Positions 28,829 through 37,192 of a stretch of DNA of 64,000 nt are shown here, in pieces. Position numbers and translations under genes: made by a program. Below the pieces are notes generated by a model. That model saw nothing but the letters and a program-made list of their open reading frames with translations. It searched no databases and was not told the DNA's origin. Positions within the stretch are counted from its first letter, which is position 1, and each line of letters starts with the position of its first letter. Origin of the DNA: Xanthomonas citri pv. mangiferaeindicae (lineage in GTDB: Bacteria; Pseudomonadota; Gammaproteobacteria; Xanthomonadales; Xanthomonadaceae); contig CP016836.1 in assembly GCA_002240395.1 (NCBI GenBank), positions 3,286,001-3,350,000 on the forward strand. The letters run 5' to 3'.

Positions 28829-31087
28829 TCAGAACTCTGCCCAGTCGGTCTCCAGCACCGCCGCTGGCGCCTTGCGGGTGGGCACAGGGGCAGGGCGCTT
28901 GGCGGGCGCGGCAGGCGGCGCTGGGCGGGGGGCGGCCGGAGCGCTCGGCGCCGCCGCGGCGGCAGGTCGGCGGGTGGCTGCGCCGACGTGCGCGGCCTCG
29001 ATATGGAACACCGCGATCGCATCGGCCAGGCCCGCGGCCTGTTCCTCCATCGCCCGCGCAGCGGCCGAGGCTTCTTCGACGAGGGCCGCGTTCTGCTGGG
29101 TGGTCTCGTCCATCTGCACGATGGTCTGGTTGACCTGTTCGATACCCGCCGCTTGCTCCTGCGAGGCGGCAGAGATCTCGGCCATGATGTCGGTCACGCG
29201 CTGCACCGAGGCGACCATCTCGGCCATCGTGGTGCCGGCCTGTCCTGCGAGCGCGGCGCCGCTGGCGACCTTGCTGGTGGAGTCCTCGATCAGACCCTTG
29301 ATCTCCTTGGCGGCGTTGGCGCTGCGCTGGGCAAGCGTACGGACCTCGGAGGCCACGACCGCAAAGCCACGGCCCTGTTCGCCGGCCCGCGCGGCCTCGA
29401 CCGCGGCGTTGAGCGCGAGGATGTTGGTCTGGAACGCGATGCCGTCGATGACCGAGATGATGTCGGCGATCTTGCGCGATGAGGCCTCGATGTCGGCCAT
29501 CGTGGAAACGACCTGACCGACGACCTCGCCGCCCTGGGAGGCGACGGTGGCCGCGCCCTGGGCGAGCTGATTGGCCTGGCGGGCGTGGTCGGCATTCTGG
29601 CGGACGGTGGAGGTCAGTTCCTCCATCGAGGCCGCGGTTTCTTCCAGATTGGCCGCCTGCTGCTCGGTGCGGCGCGAGAGGTCGTCGTTGCCCGAGGCGA
29701 TCTCGGTGGAGGCGGTGCCGATCGCAGCCGACGCGCCCTGGATGCGGGCGACGATGCTGGTGAGCTGGGCGACGGTGGCATTGGCGTCGTCGCGCATGCG
29801 GGCGAACACGCCGTGGAAGTCGCCGTCCATACGCGCGGTGAGGTCACCGGCCGCGATCGACTGCAGCAGCCGCGAGAGCTGGTCGAGGTTGCCGTCGGCG
29901 GCATCCATCAGCCGGTTGAGGTCCTCGATCATGCCGCGGAAATCGTGCTGGAACCGAGCCGCATCGCCGCGGACGCTGAAGTCGCCGCGTGCGGCCGCGC
30001 CGGCCAGCGCCTTGACCTCGGCATTGATCGCGCCGAGGTTGGCCTTCACCGTGGCCATGGTTTCGGTCAGCACCGCCTTCTCGCCCGGGTACTGCTCCAG
30101 GTCCGGCGTCAGGTCGCCGATCGCGTACTGACGCATGACCTCGATCAGGTGCATCTTCACGTCGACGTGCGAGCCGACCAGCGCATTGGTCTCGCGCACC
30201 ATCAGGCCGTAGTCGCCGGGGAACGCGCCCTCGTCCATGCGATAGCTGATCGCGCCGTCCTCATGCGCACGTGCCATGCCGCGCTGGGCATCGATCACGG
30301 CGCGCAGCTGACCCTGCATGCGCTGCATGGCGCCGAGCAATTGCCCGACCTCATCGTTGCGGTCGACGACGATCTGGGTATCCAGGCGACCGTCCGACAC
30401 GTCGTTGGCGACCTTGACCGCACTGCCGACCGAGCGCGACAGCGTCCGCGAGATCGCGATCGCCATCGCCGCGGCCAGCAGCACGATGATCACGATGCCA
30501 GCGATCATCGCCAACAGACTGCTGCGGTAGACCGCGTTTGCCTGGGCGATGTCGCTGCTCAAGCGCTGGTCGTTGAACTGGGCCAGGGCGGCCATCGACT
30601 CGAACAGGTCGCGGCGCAGCGGACGCGACTTCGCGTCGGATACCGTCTGCGCGGTCTCGCCGTCGCCAACGGCCAGCGCCTGCTCGATCTCACGCCGCGC
30701 GGCGAAGTACGCCGCCAGGCGTGCCGTCATCGCGTCGTACAGGCCGCGCTCGTCGTCGACCACCGGCAGCGCTTCGTACAGGGCGCGCTGCTCGGCGATG
30801 ATCTTCTCGATCTCAGCCAGGCGCTGATCGTAATCGCGCACCGCATCGGGCTCGTCCAGGCGGCTGAGCTGCGCCAGCTCGTACATCCGGTACTCGCCCA
30901 GCTGCGAACGGATCTCGCCCAGGTGCTGCACCGCCGGCATGTCATCGAGGCTGACCTTCTGCAGTTCGGCATTGATGCTGCCCAGCCGGTTCAGAGCGAA
31001 TGCGCCCAGCCCCGCGGCCAACAGCACGATCAGAGTGAAGGCGACCGCCAGCTTTCGGGCGATCGACAGGTTGTTCAACCATCTCAT
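28829..31087 (-). CDS. methyl-accepting chemotaxis protein, four-helix-bundle sensor
   Basis: A 752-aa Tar/Tsr-like receptor. TM1 (about 12-32), a 4HB_MCP periplasmic sensor (about 35-190, EIRSQLGEYRMYELAQ), TM2 (about 192-212), HAMP, additional HAMP-like modules, then the signalling tip around GIAFQTNILALNAAVEAARAG. A Pro/Ala-rich tail ends in DWAEF, matching the xWxxF tether bound by CheR and CheB. The ATG follows GGAGGTCTCC. It is preceded by a hairpin leader and a weak sigma-28 site. Confidence 0.95.
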   Translation of the reverse strand: MRWLNNLSIARKLAVAFTLIVLLAAGLGAFALNRLGSINAELQKVSLDDMPAVQHLGEIRSQLGEYRMYELAQLSRLDEPDAVRDYDQRLAEIEKIIAEQRALYEALPVVDDERGLYDAMTARLAAYFAARREIEQALAVGDGETAQTVSDAKSRPLRRDLFESMAALAQFNDQRLSSDIAQANAVYRSSLLAMIAGIVIIVLLAAAMAIAISRTLSRSVGSAVKVANDVSDGRLDTQIVVDRNDEVGQLLGAMQRMQGQLRAVIDAQRGMARAHEDGAISYRMDEGAFPGDYGLMVRETNALVGSHVDVKMHLIEVMRQYAIGDLTPDLEQYPGEKAVLTETMATVKANLGAINAEVKALAGAAARGDFSVRGDAARFQHDFRGMIEDLNRLMDAADGNLDQLSRLLQSIAAGDLTARMDGDFHGVFARMRDDANATVAQLTSIVARIQGASAAIGTASTEIASGNDDLSRRTEQQAANLEETAASMEELTSTVRQNADHARQANQLAQGAATVASQGGEVVGQVVSTMADIEASSRKIADIISVIDGIAFQTNILALNAAVEAARAGEQGRGFAVVASEVRTLAQRSANAAKEIKGLIEDSTSKVASGAALAGQAGTTMAEMVASVQRVTDIMAEISAASQEQAAGIEQVNQTIVQMDETTQQNAALVEEASAAARAMEEQAAGLADAIAVFHIEAAHVGAATRRPAAAAAPSAPAAPRPAPPAAPAKRPAPVPTRKAPAAVLETDWAEF
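29005..29881 (-). repeat. shared MCP signalling-domain segment, copy 3
   Basis: Third copy of the shared segment, best matched to 26601-27476. Its reading frame through GCCACGGCCCTG is intact and shows which base copy 1 is missing. Confidence 0.8.
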
Positions 31088-31110
31088 GGGAGGTCTCCGG
31101 ATACGACAAA

Positions 31111-31149
31111 GGACGCGGGCAGGTGTTGGTCAACACCTGGAGCGCGTCC
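31111..31149 (-). other. hairpin in the leader of the 4HB MCP gene
   Basis: GGACGCG..CGCGTCC encloses the palindrome AGGTGTTGGTCAACACCT. On the minus strand it is followed only by TTT, so it may be a weak terminator after cheA or a leader structure; it lies between the putative promoter and the MCP start. Confidence 0.5.
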
Positions 31150-31161
31150 TTCGCCTGACGA

Positions 31162-31188
31162 CTAGCGGCCGGAAACGGAACGACTTGA
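31162..31188 (-). promoter_or_regulatory. weak sigma-28-like site before the 4HB MCP gene
   Basis: Minus strand: TCAA, 15 bases, GCCGCTAG. The -10 has C where the consensus has A, as does the site at 34082, so this may be a genuine local variant. Confidence 0.45.
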
Positions 31189-31329
31189 ACGTTGAAATCG
31201 ATATTTCTTCAAGTGCTACCGCTGTGATTCACGTCGCGGAAATGAATGTGCACATGAGGTGAAATCCGGTGACCGCAGGCGATGTGGTGCGGCGGGCGCG
31301 AATAGCGACGCGATCGCACATCGTTGGCG

Positions 31330-33335
31330 TCACGCCGCTTGCGGCAGACGCAGTGACCGGGCCAGACCGCCGACATCGACGATCAGTGCCACCCGACCAT
31401 CGCCCAGGATCGTCGCGCCGGAGATGCCGTCGACGCGGCGATAGTTGTTCTCCAGGTTCTTGACCACGACCTGCTGTTGACCGATCAGTTCGTCGACCTC
31501 GAGCGCCAGCTTCTGGCCGTCGCCCTCGACCACGACGACCAGCGGATCGACGCCTTGCGGCTGGCCGTAGCGGTAGTGATCGTTGAGCGAGACCAGCGGC
31601 AGATACTCGCCGCGCACGCGCAACACGCGGCCCTCGCCGGCAAGGCTGCGGATGTCCTCGGCCTGGGCTGCAGGGCTTCGATCACATAGGTCAACGGCAG
31701 GATCAGGGTCTCCTCGCCGACCGCCACGCTCATGCCGTCGAGGATGGCGAGGGTCAGCGGCAGGCGGATCACCACGCGGGTGCCGTGACCGGTGCGGCTT
31801 TCGAGCTGCACCTCGCCACCGAGCGCCTGGATGTTGCGTCGGACCACGTCCATGCCGACGCCGCGTCCCGACAGGTCGGTGACTGCGTCGGCGGTCGAGA
31901 AGCCGGCCTGGAAGATCAGGTCCCAGATCTGCGCGTCGGTCGGCGACTCGGGCACGGCCAGGCCGCGTTCGGCAGCCTTGGCCAGGATCCGTTCGCGGTC
32001 CAGACCGCGGCCGTCGTCGGCGACTTCGATGACGATGTGGCCGCCCTGATGCGAGGCGGCGAGCGTGATCGTGCCAGCCTCGTCCTTGCCGGCGGCGCGG
32101 CGCGCGTCGGGCAGCTCCAGACCGTGATCGATCGCGTTGCGGACCAGGTGCACCAGCGGATCGGCGATCTTCTCGATCAGCCCCTTGTCGAGCTCGGTGC
32201 CTTCGCCGAGCGTGCGCAGGCGCACCTGCTTGCCCAGCCGTGTGGACAGGTCGCGCACCAGGCGGGGGAAGCGCCGGAACACCGCATCGACCGGCAGCAT
32301 GCGCACGCCGATGACCGCTTCCTGCAGGTCGCGGGTGTTGCGTTCGAGCAGGTCCAGCCCGGCGAACAGGCGTTCGCTCAGTGCAGGGTCGAGGGCGGCG
32401 GACACCTGCTTGAGCATCGCCTGGGTGATCACCAGTTCGCCGACCAGATTGATCAGGCCATCGATCTTGTCGGTGCTGACCCGGATCGAGCTTTCGGCCT
32501 CGTGGCCGTTCGCCGCAGGGGCGGCGGTGCCGGTCGCAGCTGCGCTCGTGGCGGGGGCGAGTGTCGGGTCCGCGCTGGGCGCGGATGCCGGCGCAGGCGC
32601 TGGCGCGGCGCCTGCCGTCGGGCGGATGTCGAGCGTGCAATCGTCCTCGACCCACGCGAACACGTCGTCGATCGCGCTGCGCGGCACCGCGCCGATCAGG
32701 CCCAGGTCCCAGGCCAGATACGCTTCGAGCGGATCGAGCTGGCCGAAGCCGGGCAGGCGGTCCATCCGGCAGGCGACAGCGAGCGGCGCCAACTGGTCGA
32801 GCTCGCGGATGATGCGCAGCGGATCGTTGCCGCTCATGAACATCGACGGCGCCGGCGTGAATCCGATCTGCCAGCCGGTCGGCTCTGCGGTAGGGGCGAC
32901 CGCAGATGTGGCCGGTGCCGCGGCGGCGACCGGTGCCGGTGCGGCGGTGCCGGCGAGCACGGCCTCGAGCCGGGCCTGCACGGCGACCGCGGCGGCCGGG
33001 TCGGCGGGCTGGCCGGTTTCGGCTTCGGCCAGCAGTGCGCGCAGGACGTCGACCGAGGCCAGCATTGCATCGGTTGCGGCGGCATCGACGCTGCGCTTGC
33101 CGGCGCGCAGTTCGTCGAGCAGCGTCTCGAGCACATGGGTCAGCGCGGCGACTGCGTCGAATCCGAATGTCGCGGCGCCGCCCTTGATCGAGTGTGCGGC
33201 GCGGAAGATCGAGTTCACCAGCTCCGGGTCCTGGTCGCCCTGCTCGAGCTGCAGCAGGCCGGCTTCCATCGCTTCCAGGCCTTCCCGGCTTTCCTCGAAG
33301 AAAGTGGCGTGGAAGCGCTGCATGTCCATGTTCAT
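31330..33335 (-). CDS. cheA: chemotaxis histidine kinase CheA, set A (frameshifted as sequenced)
   Basis: Receptor-coupled kinase, about 668 aa when one base missing near 31664-31669 is restored (EALQP then QAEDIRSLAGEGRV). Domains: P1 Hpt with H48 in FRAAHSIKGG, a P2 CheY-binding domain (about 150-235), P3 dimerisation (about 275-345), P4 ATPase (HLVRNAIDHGLE, DDGRGLD, GRGVGMDVV) and P5 CheW-like, which the shift splits. It begins MNMDMQRFHATFFEE, 36 bp after cheY. It differs from the second CheA at 37983, which has no P2. An uncorrected reading would lose most of P5 and thus receptor coupling. Confidence 0.9.
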
Positions 33336-33370
33336 GGGGTGACCTGGATTCGGAGGCGGAAGGCGGGTGT

Positions 33371-33736
33371 TTAGCCCAGGACTTTCTGGACGGTGGCGAC
33401 GAGTTGGTCGGGGTTGAACGGCTTGACCAGCCAGCCGGTCGCGCCCGCGGCCTTGCCTTCGGCCTTCTTGTCGGAAGCCGACTCGGTCGTGAGCATCAGC
33501 ATCGGGACGAATTTGTAATCGGGCAGGCCGCGCAGGGCGCGGATCAGGGCGATGCCGTCCATGTTGGGCATGTTGACGTCGGTCACCACGGCGTTGAACC
33601 GCTGGCCCTGGGCGCGCCCCAGGGCGACCTGGCCGTCTTCGGCTTCTTCGACCGAGAAGCCGGCCGAGGTCAGGGCGAAGGAGACCATCTGGCGCATCGA
33701 GGCCGAGTCGTCCACTACCAGAATGCGTGCGCTCAT
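33371..33736 (-). CDS. cheY: CheY-like response regulator
   Basis: A 121-aa single receiver domain: acidic pocket VVDDSASMRQ (D9, D10), phosphoacceptor D53 in VVTDVNMPNMDG, Thr in MLTTESASDKK, Lys in WLVKPFNPDQ. It overlaps the STAS gene by 4 bp (ATGA) and lies just ahead of cheA, its probable phosphodonor. This is the PilG/CheY-like short form; whether it binds the motor or serves as a phosphate sink is not decided by sequence. Confidence 0.93.
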   Translation of the reverse strand: MSARILVVDDSASMRQMVSFALTSAGFSVEEAEDGQVALGRAQGQRFNAVVTDVNMPNMDGIALIRALRGLPDYKFVPMLMLTTESASDKKAEGKAAGATGWLVKPFNPDQLVATVQKVLG

Positions 33737-34050
33737 GCGGCGTTCTCCACTGTGCTTGCGTTCGAATGGGTGCGAGGGGGGCTGGGCAGTCCCAGCGCGT
33801 GGCCGATCCCCAACAGGCGGATGGCGTCGAGCAGGGCGGCGCTGCTGTCGTGCAGTGCGGTGGTCCGGCCTGAGGCGCTGCGGCTGGCGAAGAATGCGCA
33901 CAGCACCTGGAGGCCGGCGGTGTGCACGCGTCGCACTTGGGCGCCGTCCAGCAGCACGTCCTGGTCGTGGGCCAGGTGGGGCTCGAGCCGTGCCTTGAGT
34001 GCGGCGCTGGTCTCGATGCCGAGATCCTCGCCCAGGTCCACGGTGGTCAT
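33733..34050 (-). CDS. STAS-domain protein
   Basis: A 105-aa protein with a STAS (anti-sigma-factor-antagonist-like) domain: DVLLDGAQVRRVHTAGLQVLCAFF, with T44 at the position phosphorylated in antagonists of the SpoIIAA type. STAS proteins often open chemotaxis operons (cheY-cheA-STAS), but their role there is poorly defined. It is the first gene of STAS-cheY-cheA and lies 31 bp from a sigma-28-like site. Confidence 0.87.
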   Translation of the reverse strand: MTTVDLGEDLGIETSAALKARLEPHLAHDQDVLLDGAQVRRVHTAGLQVLCAFFASRSASGRTTALHDSSAALLDAIRLLGIGHALGLPSPPRTHSNASTVENAA

Positions 34051-34081
34051 CGCGTCTCCGCAAAGTCGGGGGTACGACGGG

Positions 34082-34108
34082 TTAGCGGCAGGGATGCGGC
34101 GAGCTTTA
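34082..34108 (-). promoter_or_regulatory. sigma-28-like promoter for STAS-cheY-cheA
   Basis: Minus strand: TAAA, 15 bases, GCCGCTAA, 31 bp upstream of the STAS start. The -35 is perfect; the -10 has one change from the FliA consensus. Confidence 0.62.
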
Positions 34109-34141
34109 GGGCGGGCTTTTTGCGTGCGGCGATGAGGGGTG

Positions 34142-34290
34142 ACTTCGAATGGGCATCGGCCTGCCGGCCGGAAGCCGCTTCCCCCTCGGCAGGACATCCT
34201 GTCCTGACTCGGGCGCGCGCCATCCATGGCGCGCTTGGCGCGGCCACCGGCCGTCAGTCCGCTGCCTCGTGCGTTTGCATTCCGCCTTCG
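34142..34290 (-). repeat. 149-bp dispersed-type repeat, left inverted copy
   Basis: The reverse complement of this stretch aligns without gaps to 34556-34704. It includes GGCAGCGGACTGACGG and CGGCTTCCGGCCGGCAGGCC in both copies. Each copy contains several small hairpins (GCGCGCCATGGATGGCGCGC, GGACAGGATGTCC). It codes for nothing convincing. The stretch 34051-34735 has no gene; it holds this repeat, a gene fragment, a hairpin and the right copy. Confidence 0.8.
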
Positions 34291-34389
34291 GGTCGGTGCA
34301 ACGCCGCATGCTGGGGGCACGCTGCTAGAAGCGCGGTGACTTCGTTGGAGACCTGTCTCGCTGAGCGTATCCGTCGCCGAACGCGAGGC

Positions 34390-34474
34390 TCAACGAGCGG
34401 TATAGAGCGGCATTGGCAGCAGTCGCGAGGGGTCGAGCAGCAGCGTGACCGTGCCGACGAGGCGCACGATGCCG
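34390..34474 (-). pseudogene. orphan 3' end of a parP-like (CheW/AIF-domain) gene
   Basis: About 28 codons ending in a stop: GIVRLVGTVTLLLDPSRLL then PMPLYTAR. They match the last residues of the parP product (GIARLGGAVMLLLDASRLL, SMPLYTAR) and its DNA at 34736-34820. Nothing upstream extends the frame with similarity. It is a truncated duplicate left between the two 149-bp inverted repeats. Confidence 0.82.
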
Positions 34475-34480
34475 AACCGG

Positions 34481-34526
34481 GGTCAGGGTGCAATTTCGCA
34501 ACGCGAGAACTGAACTCTGACCCTGG
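34481..34526. repeat. REP-like imperfect hairpin
   Basis: GGGTCAGGGTGCAATTTCGC pairs imperfectly with GCGAGAACTGAACTCTGACCC around a tiny loop, a stem of about 20 bp. The GGGGTCAG...CTGACCC ends resemble REP sequences mobilised by REP-associated tyrosine transposases; no such transposase is in the window. Confidence 0.6.
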
Positions 34527-34555
34527 TCTTGCAAACAGGCGACTTCTCCTCGAAC

Positions 34556-34704
34556 CGAAGTCGGGCTGCCAATGTTCGCGGCAGCGGACTGACGGTCGGT
34601 GGCCGCGTCGAGCGCGCCAGGGATGGCGCGCGCCCGAGTCAAGGCAGGATGCCTTGCCGAGGGAAGAGCGGCTTCCGGCCGGCAGGCCGCTTTCCATCCG
34701 AAGT
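34556..34704 (+). repeat. 149-bp dispersed-type repeat, right copy
   Basis: Direct-orientation partner of 34142-34290, with clearly similar sequence over its full length and most changes being single substitutions. It ends 31 bp before the parP stop codon, so the repeat abuts the 3' end of parP just as the left copy faces the parP fragment. Confidence 0.8.
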
Positions 34705-34735
34705 GAGCAAGCGCGTCTGGATGGACGCGTGAGGC

Positions 34736-35445
34736 TCAGCGGGCGGTGTAGAGCGGCATCGACAGCAGTCGGGAGGCGTCGAGGAGCAGCATGACCGCGC
34801 CGCCGAGGCGTGCGATGCCGCGGATGCGGTGGTCGCCGACCGGGGCGAGGCGGGAGGTGTGGGCGCCTTCGATCTGGGCGTCGGAGACCACGGCCACGTC
34901 CTCGACCGTGGACACGCGCAGGCCGAGGGTATCGCCGTGTTCCTCGAGCACGACGATCCGCGTCGCTGGCGTGTCCTCGACCGCGGTGTCGCCCAACTGC
35001 AGCCCCAGATCGATCACCGGCACGACCTGGCCGCGCAGGTTCATCAGGCCGGCCAGGCACGGTGAGGCGCCGCGCACCGGCAGCAGCGGGGCGGGCAGCA
35101 CGACCTCGCGGATCTTCAGCAGCTCCAGGCCGTAGATCTGACTGCCGCAGCGTAGCCGCAGCCAGCGCGCCTGACGCTCGCCGCTGCGGCGCGGCGGGAT
35201 GTCGGCGCGGGCCGCGGCGCTTGCGACCCGCGGTGCGGCTGGCGCAGGTGCAGGCGGCCGTGGCCGCGTCGCGGGCGGCGCTGGTGGGGCGGCGCGGTCT
35301 GTGCCGGTGCCCGCGTCGGGCCCGGTGGGGCGGTCACGGGCGTTGCGGCGACCGCGGGAGGCGGCGCGGGTGCGGCGGTTGCCGGCGCCGGCGCGGCCGA
35401 CAGCAGCACGCCGAGGTAGTCGTCGACGACCTCGGCGGCGTTCAT
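34736..35445 (-). CDS. parP: ParP-like chemotaxis array protein with CheW/AIF domain (frameshifted as sequenced)
   Basis: About 236 aa after one C is restored in the CCCC run near 35300. The N-terminus (MNAAEVVDDYLGVLL) is followed by a Pro/Ala-rich linker (about 15-95) and a C-terminal CheW-like domain (WLRLRCGSQIYGLELLKIREV to the end). This layout, next to a ParA-type ATPase, matches ParP, which tethers CheA arrays to the pole through ParC. The start overlaps the parC stop as ATGA. As written, the N-terminus and CheW domain are in different frames. A plain CheW with a long linker is the alternative reading. Confidence 0.78.
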
Positions 35446-36221
35446 GCGGCGTGCTCCAGCGCCTGGTCTTCGGCCAGCAGCCAATCGAGCGCGCGGCCGT
35501 AGGCCGAGAAGGCGCGCCCCGGCGGATGGCCGTTGACCACCTGCTGGGCGAGCGCATCGGCGTTGCTGAGCTGGGTGTCGACCGGGACCGCCTCGTCCCA
35601 GATCTTGCCCGCGTACTCGTCCTGCAGCTGCGCCAGGGTTTCGCGCCCGATCCGAGTGCGGCGGTCATACATGGTCGGGACCACCGAGACCGGCAGCGGC
35701 CGTTGCCGGGAGCGTTCGACCATTTCGGCCGTGCGCACCATGCCGGCCAGGCCGTAGAGCGCCAGCGGTTCGCACTGCGTGGGCACGATCACCCGGTCGG
35801 CGGCCGCCAGGGCGTTGACCATCAACAGGCCGAGCGTGGGCGGGCAGTCGAGCAGGATCGCATCGTGGCCGCCGGTGTGCCGGGTGATCGCCTGCGACAG
35901 CGCCAGGCCGAGGCCCGGCTGGGTCGCGCTGCGGCGCTCGAGTGTCGCCAACGCAGTCTGCGCGCAGACGTAGTCCAGGCCTTCGGTCGGCGAGGCGCGC
36001 ATCAGCGCGGCCAGGCTCGAGGGCGGGGTGGCGAACAGGTCGGCCACGCCCGCAGGCGGTGGGTCGGTCGGGATGCCGAACGCACGGGTAAGCGAGGCAT
36101 GCGGGTCGAGATCGACCAGCAGCACGCGCAGCCCGCGCGCGACCATCGCACGGCCAAGGGCCAGCGTGGTCGTGGTCTTGCCGACGCCGCCTTTCTGGTT
36201 GGCGATCGCCCAGACGCGCAT
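35442..36221 (-). CDS. parC: ParA-family ATPase ParC (polar localisation of chemotaxis arrays)
   Basis: A 259-aa MinD/ParA-type ATPase. Deviant Walker A KGGVGKTTTT at residues 10-19, Walker A' VDLDPHASLTRAFG, and Walker B ILLDCPPTLG. It sits between motD and parP, where ParC of Vibrio and Pseudomonas sits. There it recruits CheA/ParP to the old cell pole and ensures each daughter inherits an array. Its ATG overlaps the restored motD stop by one base, and its stop overlaps parP. Confidence 0.9.
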   Translation of the reverse strand: MRVWAIANQKGGVGKTTTTLALGRAMVARGLRVLLVDLDPHASLTRAFGIPTDPPPAGVADLFATPPSSLAALMRASPTEGLDYVCAQTALATLERRSATQPGLGLALSQAITRHTGGHDAILLDCPPTLGLLMVNALAAADRVIVPTQCEPLALYGLAGMVRTAEMVERSRQRPLPVSVVPTMYDRRTRIGRETLAQLQDEYAGKIWDEAVPVDTQLSNADALAQQVVNGHPPGRAFSAYGRALDWLLAEDQALEHAA

Positions 36222-37182
36222 CAGGTCTCTCCTCGGGGATGGGGGGGCAGGGAATCGGGGGCGTGATCAGTGGCGACTGCGGGATGGCCTCGATCGCGAC
36301 CGGCTGCGAAGGCGCCGGCCCGCCGATCGGCTGGCCCTGGGTCGATTCGGGCTCGGCCAGCACCATCAGCACCACCCGCCGGTTGGCGTTGCGGCCGGCC
36401 TCGCTGGCGTTGTCGGCCTTGGGTCGCTGTTCGCCGTAGCCGACCATCACCAGCCGCTCGGGCGCCAGGCCCTCGCGTACGAACAGGTGCACCACGCTGG
36501 CCGCGCGTGCGGCCGACAGTTCCCAGTTCGACGGGAAGTGCGCGGTGCGGATCGGGCGGTCGTCGGTGTAGCCCTCGATCCGGATCGGATTGGGCAGCCC
36601 GCGCAGCACCGCGGCCAGCCGGCCGAGCAGGGATTGCGCGCCGAAGTCGAGCGTCGCCGAGCCGCTGGGGAACAGGATGTCGCTGTTGATCTCGACCTCC
36701 AGCCAGAGGTCGGCGCGGCGCACGGTGATCAGCCGCGCATGCACCATTTCCGACAGCGCGTCCTCGAGCTGCAGCGCGATGCGCGCCAGCTGCTGGCGCG
36801 AGGCGGCACGCGCCGCGCCGTCGGCGCCGTCGTCGATGCGGTCGCTGCGCATCTTCGATTCGAGCATCGGCTGCAGCGGCGAGTCGAGCACGGGCGACGA
36901 ACTTCCCGGACCGCGCCGCGCGCCGCCGGGAATCGGCACCGGCGCCTTGAGGCTGGCATCGCGGTAGACATTGTCGCCGACCTGGATCGGGTCGATCGTC
37001 CGCGGCGTGCCGCTGAAGGCATTCGCCAGCGAACTGGCCATCACCCGGTACTTGCCCTCGTTGAGCGAGGACACCGCGTACATGACGACGAAGAACGCCA
37101 ACAGCAGCGTCATCAGGTCGGCGTAGGGAATCGCCCAGGCCTCGTGGTTGGCGTGTTCTTCGTGGTGGACGCGTCGTGCCAT
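36221..37182 (-). CDS. motD: flagellar motor stator protein MotD (frameshifted as sequenced)
   Basis: MotB-type stator subunit. The single TM segment contains the proton-binding aspartate D22 (IPYADLMTLLLAFFVVMYAV), followed by a plug/linker and an OmpA-like peptidoglycan-binding domain (about 150-275, RIEGYTDDRPIRTAHFPSNWELSAARA). As written the frame runs on through parC without stopping. One extra C in the seven-C run at 36240-36247 gives a TGA that overlaps the parC start (TGATG) and a 320-aa protein. The start MARRVHHEEHANHEAW is 10 bp after motC. Confidence 0.88.
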
Positions 37183-37192
37183 CGTCGCCGGC

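Noticed and set aside
34254..35060. Minus-strand open frame of 268 codons across the repeats
   Set aside because: Built from the repeat, the gene fragment and an off-frame stretch of parP; no homology or start signal.
35665..37182. A 505-aa MotD extended through parC as a fusion
   Set aside because: The extra part is parC read in the wrong frame; one base in the seven-base run restores a normal stop overlapping parC.
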